Source of the DNA: Arthrobacter sp. 9V
GTDB lineage: Bacteria; Actinomycetota; Actinomycetes; Actinomycetales; Micrococcaceae
DNA: 64,000 bases
Direction of reading: 5' to 3'
Assembly: GCF_902506065.1 (NCBI RefSeq)
Contig: NZ_LR732912.1
Coordinates: forward strand, 2,292,154 to 2,356,153
The translations under genes and the position numbers were made by a program. The notes beneath the pieces are model-generated. The model was given only the letters and a program-made list of their open reading frames with translations. It was not told where the DNA came from and searched no databases. Below, in pieces: positions 60,283-64,000 of this stretch. Position 1 is the stretch's first letter, and every line of letters begins with the position of its first letter.

Positions 60283-60597
60283 ATGGCCTGGCTTGTACTC
60301 ATACTTTCCGGCGTACTCGAAGCAGTTTGGGCAACAGCGTTGGGAGCCTCCGACGGCTTCAAGCGCAAGTTCCCAACGTTCATTTTCATAGCCTCGATGG
60401 CCGTCAGCATGGCCGGCCTCGCTTACGCGATGACAGAGCTGGCAACGGGAACTTCCTATGCCGTGTGGGTAGGGATCGGCTCTGTCCTCACTGCCTTGCT
60501 GGCCGTCCTCCGCAAGCAGGAAAAGCTTTCCTTGCCGCGCGCCGCACTCCTCACCACCCTGATCGGGTGCGTCGTCGGACTGAAGGTGGTCAGCTGA
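60283..60597 (+). CDS. SMR-family transporter subunit, guanidinium-exporter type
   Basis: This is a 104-residue, four-helix small multidrug resistance protein. E13 in helix 1 is the conserved proton/substrate site, and SGVLEAVWATALG with the following SDGF is the pattern of the Gdx/SugE guanidinium-exporter branch rather than EmrE. It is followed by a second SMR gene whose ATG overlaps its stop (TGATG), so the two form a heterodimer. In a locus that should release hydroxyguanidine from canavanine, an exporter for guanidine-like cations is the expected last component. Confidence 0.88.
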   Translation: MAWLVLILSGVLEAVWATALGASDGFKRKFPTFIFIASMAVSMAGLAYAMTELATGTSYAVWVGIGSVLTALLAVLRKQEKLSLPRAALLTTLIGCVVGLKVVS

Positions 60598-60953
60598 TGC
60601 ACTGGATGATTCTTCTTGCCAGTGCCGTCCTGGAGGCCGTATGGGCCACCGCTTTGGGCTACAGCGGCGGATTCACCAACCTTGTGGCAACGGGCGTCTT
60701 TGCCCTCGGACTCATACTCAGCATGCTCGGCTTGGGTTTTGCAGCCAAACGCATCCCGATGAGCACCGCCTACGCAGTGTGGACCGGCACGGGGGCGGCA
60801 TTGACGGTTACCTGGGCAATGATCGCCGGAAGCGAGGAACCCACTGCGTTGCGGGTCCTCTTCCTGGCGGGCATCGTCGCCTGCGTGATCGGCCTGAAGC
60901 TGGTGCCCGCCAAAACCGTGGAGCTGGAACAAGCAGAACAGCATCCCATGTAG
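60597..60953 (+). CDS. SMR-family transporter, partner subunit
   Basis: This is a 118-residue four-helix SMR protein starting at the ATG at 60597; the longer frame to 60327 is inside the first subunit gene. The helix-1 pattern SAVLEAVWATALG with E13 is nearly identical to that of its partner, followed by SGGF. Paired SMR genes usually encode subunits of opposite membrane orientation. A short hydrophilic C-terminal tail (about 12 residues) is extra. Confidence 0.88.
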   Translation: MHWMILLASAVLEAVWATALGYSGGFTNLVATGVFALGLILSMLGLGFAAKRIPMSTAYAVWTGTGAALTVTWAMIAGSEEPTALRVLFLAGIVACVIGLKLVPAKTVELEQAEQHPM

Positions 60954-60960
60954 CGCAATT

Positions 60961-60977
60961 ACTTTACCCGGTTAAGT
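60961..60977. promoter_or_regulatory. Palindrome upstream of the GH26 gene
   Basis: ACTTTACC-C-GGTTAAGT is a 17-base inverted repeat with one mismatch per half, 64 bases before the GH26 start. It is a candidate operator for a sugar-responsive repressor such as the convergent ROK protein. Confidence 0.5.
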
Positions 60978-61040
60978 TAATCATTTACTGTGATCTGAAG
61001 GTGATGCGCCGTTGCATTCCCCTGAGAAGACAGGACCACA

Positions 61041-63110
61041 TTGAAATCATCAAGTGAGTTTCTTCGCCGCCTAAGGACATGCGGCCTAACCGTACTCATT
61101 GCCGCCCTGGCATGCTCAACAGCCGGTTCGGCCACGGCAGCTCCTCCGCCTTCGCCGGGCAGTTCCCTTCCTCCTGAACGGATCTCGATCGTGGATCCCG
61201 ACGCAACACCACGGACAGCCTCATTGTTTGCCTATTTAAGGTCACAGCAGGGCAAAGGCATCCTTTTCGGCCACCAGCAGGACACGGAATTTGGCGTGAC
61301 CTTCCCCGCGGAAAGCGCGGACGGTTTCCAGTCCGACGTCAAAGCTGCCACGGGAGAACATCCAGCCGTATTCGGCTGGGATTTTGGTCACGATGGCTAC
61401 GGGTCCGCACCAGGCAGCCCCACGCCCGAGGAGAACTTCGAGCACACAGTCGGCCTGGTCAAAGCCGCAGACAAAATAGGAGGCGTCCAAACCTTCTCCG
61501 CCCATATGGACAACTTCGCCACCGGCGGGGCATTCGACGATACCGACGGCGGAGTGGTGCCCCGGATCATGCCGGGCGGGGACAAGAACCACGCTTTCAC
61601 TGAATACCTTGACCGGGTGGCCCGGATCGCCAAGGCCGCTGTGGATGAAAACGGCGAGCCCATCCCCTTGGTGTTCCGCCCATTTCACGAAAATGCAGGC
61701 TCGTGGTTTTGGTGGGGAGCAGCACACGCCTCCTCTTCCCAGTACATTGAATTGTTTCGTTACACCGTGGAATATCTGCGGGACACCAAAGACGTGCACA
61801 ATTTCCTCTACTCCTATTCCCCGGGTGGCGGCTTCAGCGGCACCCGTGATGCTTTTTTGCGGACATACCCTGGTGACGACTTTGTGGACGTGCTCGGTTA
61901 CGACAACTACGACAGTTCAGGCGGCTCGCGGCAGTGGTTGGATGGGCTGGTAGCTGACCTGGGTACGATTACGCGCCTGGCAGATGAGCGGGGCAAGGTA
62001 GCGGCCTTGACTGAAGTTGGTGTCAGTGGCGCACTCAAGGAGAACGGTCAGAACGCGGATACCGCTTGGTACACCCATGTGCTGGCAGCACTAAAATCGG
62101 ACCCCGCTGCCCGGCGCATTGCCTGGATGCTGACATGGACAAACTACGGGACCGGGCAGTTCTTTGTGCCGTATCCGGCTACCGGGGCGTTGGCCGAGCA
62201 CGAAATGCTGTCCGACTTCCGCGCCTTTGCGGCGGATGACTTCACGGTTCTCAGCGACGGATTATCCAGGCGCGAGGTCTGGCAGCGAAAAGTAAAGACC
62301 GCGGACCATGCACCCGCCATACATGTGGTGTCCCCCGTTGATGGCGCACGAATTACAGAGCCGAACACCACGGTGCGCGTCCGTGTCAGTGACGCCAAAA
62401 CCAAGAGCATCTCATTCACCGTAGGCACTGACAGGGTCAAACATCCACTGACCTATGATGCTTCCTCCGGGTACTTCACCGGCACCTTGGCTGTACCCGA
62501 AGCTGCCTTGGTCAATACGCGGACCGACCTTACCGTTACTGCAGAACTCACCGGAAAAAACCGCCTCATTGCCCAGCAGCAGTTGGTACTCGGAAAGAAG
62601 CCTGCTGCCGCTCCCGGTGTAGTGGACGACTTTGAGTCCTACGCCGATGAGAGTGAGCTCCGGGCTACTTACAGCGCGGTGGGGGCTAACAGCATCTCGC
62701 TGTCCAGCAGCCCTGTGGGAAGTGGTGAACGCGCGTTGCGCTTCGACTACGACTTCGGCCTCCAGAACTACACCGGAATCACCCGCCGGATTGAAGGCGA
62801 CTGGTCGGGCTACAGCGCCCTTTCCCTGTGGTTGAAGGCGGACGGATCGCAGCAGAAAATGGTCCTGCAACTGGTGTGCGGTGGAGTGGCGTATGAGGCG
62901 TATCCCTCCCTCAACGGAACGGAAGGGCAGAACATCAGCATCCCCTTTGCCGATTTCCGGCCGGCACCCTGGGACATCGCCAATGCCTCGCGGCGGATTA
63001 CAGCTGAAGATCTTGCGGACCTCTCCCAGTTCAACATTTTCATCAACCAGGTCCCCGACGGAAAGACCTCAGCGGGAGCCATCTATCTGGATGACCTGAA
63101 AGCAGGTTAG
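61041..63110 (+). CDS. Secreted GH26 endo-beta-mannanase-like enzyme with C-terminal carbohydrate-binding-type domain
   Basis: This 689-residue protein starts at a TTG (AGGAC upstream) with a Sec signal peptide ending near residue 34 (SATAA). The GH26 barrel covers about 55-410: FRPFHENAGSWFWW gives acid/base E217, ALTEVG gives nucleophile E325, and FGHQQD near 77 is a GH26 entry motif. A linker region with an Ig-like beta domain (about 430-520) follows. A C-terminal domain at about 527-689 beginning VVDDFESYADE resembles CBM11/CBM27-like beta-sandwiches. It should cut beta-mannan outside the cell. Confidence 0.9.
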   Translation: MKSSSEFLRRLRTCGLTVLIAALACSTAGSATAAPPPSPGSSLPPERISIVDPDATPRTASLFAYLRSQQGKGILFGHQQDTEFGVTFPAESADGFQSDVKAATGEHPAVFGWDFGHDGYGSAPGSPTPEENFEHTVGLVKAADKIGGVQTFSAHMDNFATGGAFDDTDGGVVPRIMPGGDKNHAFTEYLDRVARIAKAAVDENGEPIPLVFRPFHENAGSWFWWGAAHASSSQYIELFRYTVEYLRDTKDVHNFLYSYSPGGGFSGTRDAFLRTYPGDDFVDVLGYDNYDSSGGSRQWLDGLVADLGTITRLADERGKVAALTEVGVSGALKENGQNADTAWYTHVLAALKSDPAARRIAWMLTWTNYGTGQFFVPYPATGALAEHEMLSDFRAFAADDFTVLSDGLSRREVWQRKVKTADHAPAIHVVSPVDGARITEPNTTVRVRVSDAKTKSISFTVGTDRVKHPLTYDASSGYFTGTLAVPEAALVNTRTDLTVTAELTGKNRLIAQQQLVLGKKPAAAPGVVDDFESYADESELRATYSAVGANSISLSSSPVGSGERALRFDYDFGLQNYTGITRRIEGDWSGYSALSLWLKADGSQQKMVLQLVCGGVAYEAYPSLNGTEGQNISIPFADFRPAPWDIANASRRITAEDLADLSQFNIFINQVPDGKTSAGAIYLDDLKAG

Positions 63111-64000
63111 ACCGATTGCAAGGCCACTGGTTGGTTAATGCTGTGTTGGAGCATCAAAGCGGCGGCACCCACCGACGCCGCGTCGGTAACTTGCGTGGCC
63201 AACCGCACCGTTACACCGTGTTTCCGGGAGGCGAAAGCATCCTCTCTGAGCCTCTGGTCCACCACGGGCAAGTACAAAGAACCTGCCGTGGTAAACGAAG
63301 GTCCGGCGAAAGTCACCGAATCCAGATCCAGGATGTTGACCAAAGCCAGGACTGCGTCCGCCACATACTCTGCGGACTCCTCAATGAGGCCCACTGACAA
63401 AGGGTCGCCGTGGACAGCAGCTGTTGCAATCACTGCGAAATCACTAAAGGGATCGTTGTCGTCGGAGAGCTTCACCATAGTGGTCCGCCCCGCAGCCATG
63501 GCGTGGCGTGCCCTCTCGGCAACAGCCCGGGGCCCTGCCACTTCCTCAAGAGTCAAGCCCGACCGCCGGTCTCCTTGGAAGCGCACGCTACCCAAGGGAC
63601 CGGTGTTCGAGCTGGCGCCTCGATAAAGCGACCCGGAGATGAGCAAGCCGGCGCTGATGCTGGCTCCCATATACAGAGTGCAGTGAGCCGTTGCATTGGG
63701 GATTGCCCCGCTCCAGAAATCGCCCATGGCCGCCGCCGTGGCAACGTTGTCCAGCAACGTCGGCAGGCCAGTAGCTTCCTTCATGGCCTCCCTCACCGGA
63801 AACCCCTCCCATAAGGGCATGCTGGGCGACGAAAGGATGGAACCGGCGTCGAGGTCCAGGGCGCCGGGCGCCACGAGGCCGATACCCGCCACGATGTTCC
63901 GATCTTGGCTTGCCAATCCCAGGAGTGCATTTACATGGCCGGCTACGCCCTGGACCACTTCCTGCGGATTTCTCGATCGCGCGCCGCGGACTCGTGTTCT
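63107..64000 (-). CDS. ROK-family protein (repressor/kinase type), N-terminal end outside the window
   Basis: The 298 codons seen are open to the window edge. VAGIGLVAPGALDLDAG and the LLDNVATAAAMGDFW region match the ROK ATPase fold. However, LYMGASISAGLLISGSLYRGAS replaces the strict glycine-rich ROK motif, and the CxCGxxGC zinc motif is not evident, so this is more likely a NagC/XylR-type regulator than a kinase. The N-terminal HTH would lie beyond 64000. Its stop overlaps that of the GH26 gene by 3 bases tail-to-tail, so the two are convergent. Confidence 0.82.
   Translation of the reverse strand, partial: RTRVRGARSRNPQEVVQGVAGHVNALLGLASQDRNIVAGIGLVAPGALDLDAGSILSSPSMPLWEGFPVREAMKEATGLPTLLDNVATAAAMGDFWSGAIPNATAHCTLYMGASISAGLLISGSLYRGASSNTGPLGSVRFQGDRRSGLTLEEVAGPRAVAERARHAMAAGRTTMVKLSDDNDPFSDFAVIATAAVHGDPLSVGLIEESAEYVADAVLALVNILDLDSVTFAGPSFTTAGSLYLPVVDQRLREDAFASRKHGVTVRLATQVTDAASVGAAALMLQHSINQPVALQSV

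Noticed and set aside
1..64000. Mobile elements, prophage, CRISPR, tRNA or rRNA genes
   Set aside because: No transposase, integrase, regular spaced repeats, tRNA cloverleaf or rRNA sequence was recognised; gaps between genes are short and accounted for by promoters and terminators.

Overview
The window is high-GC DNA from a single actinobacterial chromosome, most likely an Arthrobacter or Paenarthrobacter (Micrococcaceae). The support is the GTG/TTG start usage, the gene families present, and a levan fructotransferase of a type known mainly from Arthrobacter. It is almost entirely catabolic. I see no rRNA, tRNA, CRISPR, phage or insertion-sequence genes. Genes are tightly packed, often with 4-base ATGA/GTGA stop-start overlaps, and several junctions carry clear hairpin terminators.

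Layout. (1) 1-16.2 kb, minus strand: inositol catabolism. One operon reads iolC, a Cgl0158-type aldolase, iolD, iolA, iolE-like, iolG, iolH-like and an IolT-like MFS transporter, and ends at an intrinsic terminator. A second transcript encodes a sugar ABC transporter and three more Gfo/Idh dehydrogenases. Copies of a TGTCCTGACA-like box lie in the promoters of iolC, the ABC operon and a tautomerase gene, suggesting one repressor. iolB and an iolR gene are not in the window. (2) 16.2-21.2 kb: a LysR gene divergent from a PrpF-family isomerase and a MatC-type carboxylate carrier, then an aldo/keto reductase. (3) 21.2-31.5 kb, minus strand: levan utilisation, with a LacI regulator, an oligopeptide-type ABC importer, a cytoplasmic GH32 fructosidase and a Tat-exported levan fructotransferase. 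(4) 31.5-42.3 kb: a PfpI-like protein, then an aromatic ring-cleavage cluster (LysR, MFS, extradiol dioxygenase, two FAH hydrolases, cyclase-family hydrolase, FAD monooxygenase, amidohydrolase) and a DUF808 membrane protein.

(5) 42.8-61 kb holds the most interesting locus. It has a polar amino-acid ABC importer, an RhtA-like EamA exporter, a homoserine dehydrogenase without ACT domain, an aldehyde dehydrogenase and an aspartate ammonia-lyase. These are followed by AsnC and LysR regulators, an APC amino-acid permease, an XRE-cupin regulator, a stand-alone B3/4 tRNA-editing-type protein, a PLP gamma-lyase-family enzyme and, further on, a paired SMR exporter of the guanidinium type. Together these match the canavanine utilisation route described in pseudomonads and rhizobia: canavanine to homoserine plus hydroxyguanidine by canavanine-gamma-lyase, then homoserine to aspartate semialdehyde, aspartate and fumarate. 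The B3/4 protein would deacylate canavanyl-tRNA and the SMR pair would export the guanidine product. A palindromic TGCACT-N3-AGTGCA box occurs in the XRE promoter and in the exporter promoter 8 kb away. A MocR/DapA-family/MFS module of unknown role lies inside this stretch.

(6) 61-64 kb: a secreted GH26 mannanase-like enzyme with a C-terminal carbohydrate-binding-type domain and, converging on it, a ROK-family protein cut by the window end. The overall picture is a soil or rhizosphere bacterium specialised in plant-derived inositol, levan, mannan, aromatics and, by inference, the legume toxin canavanine.
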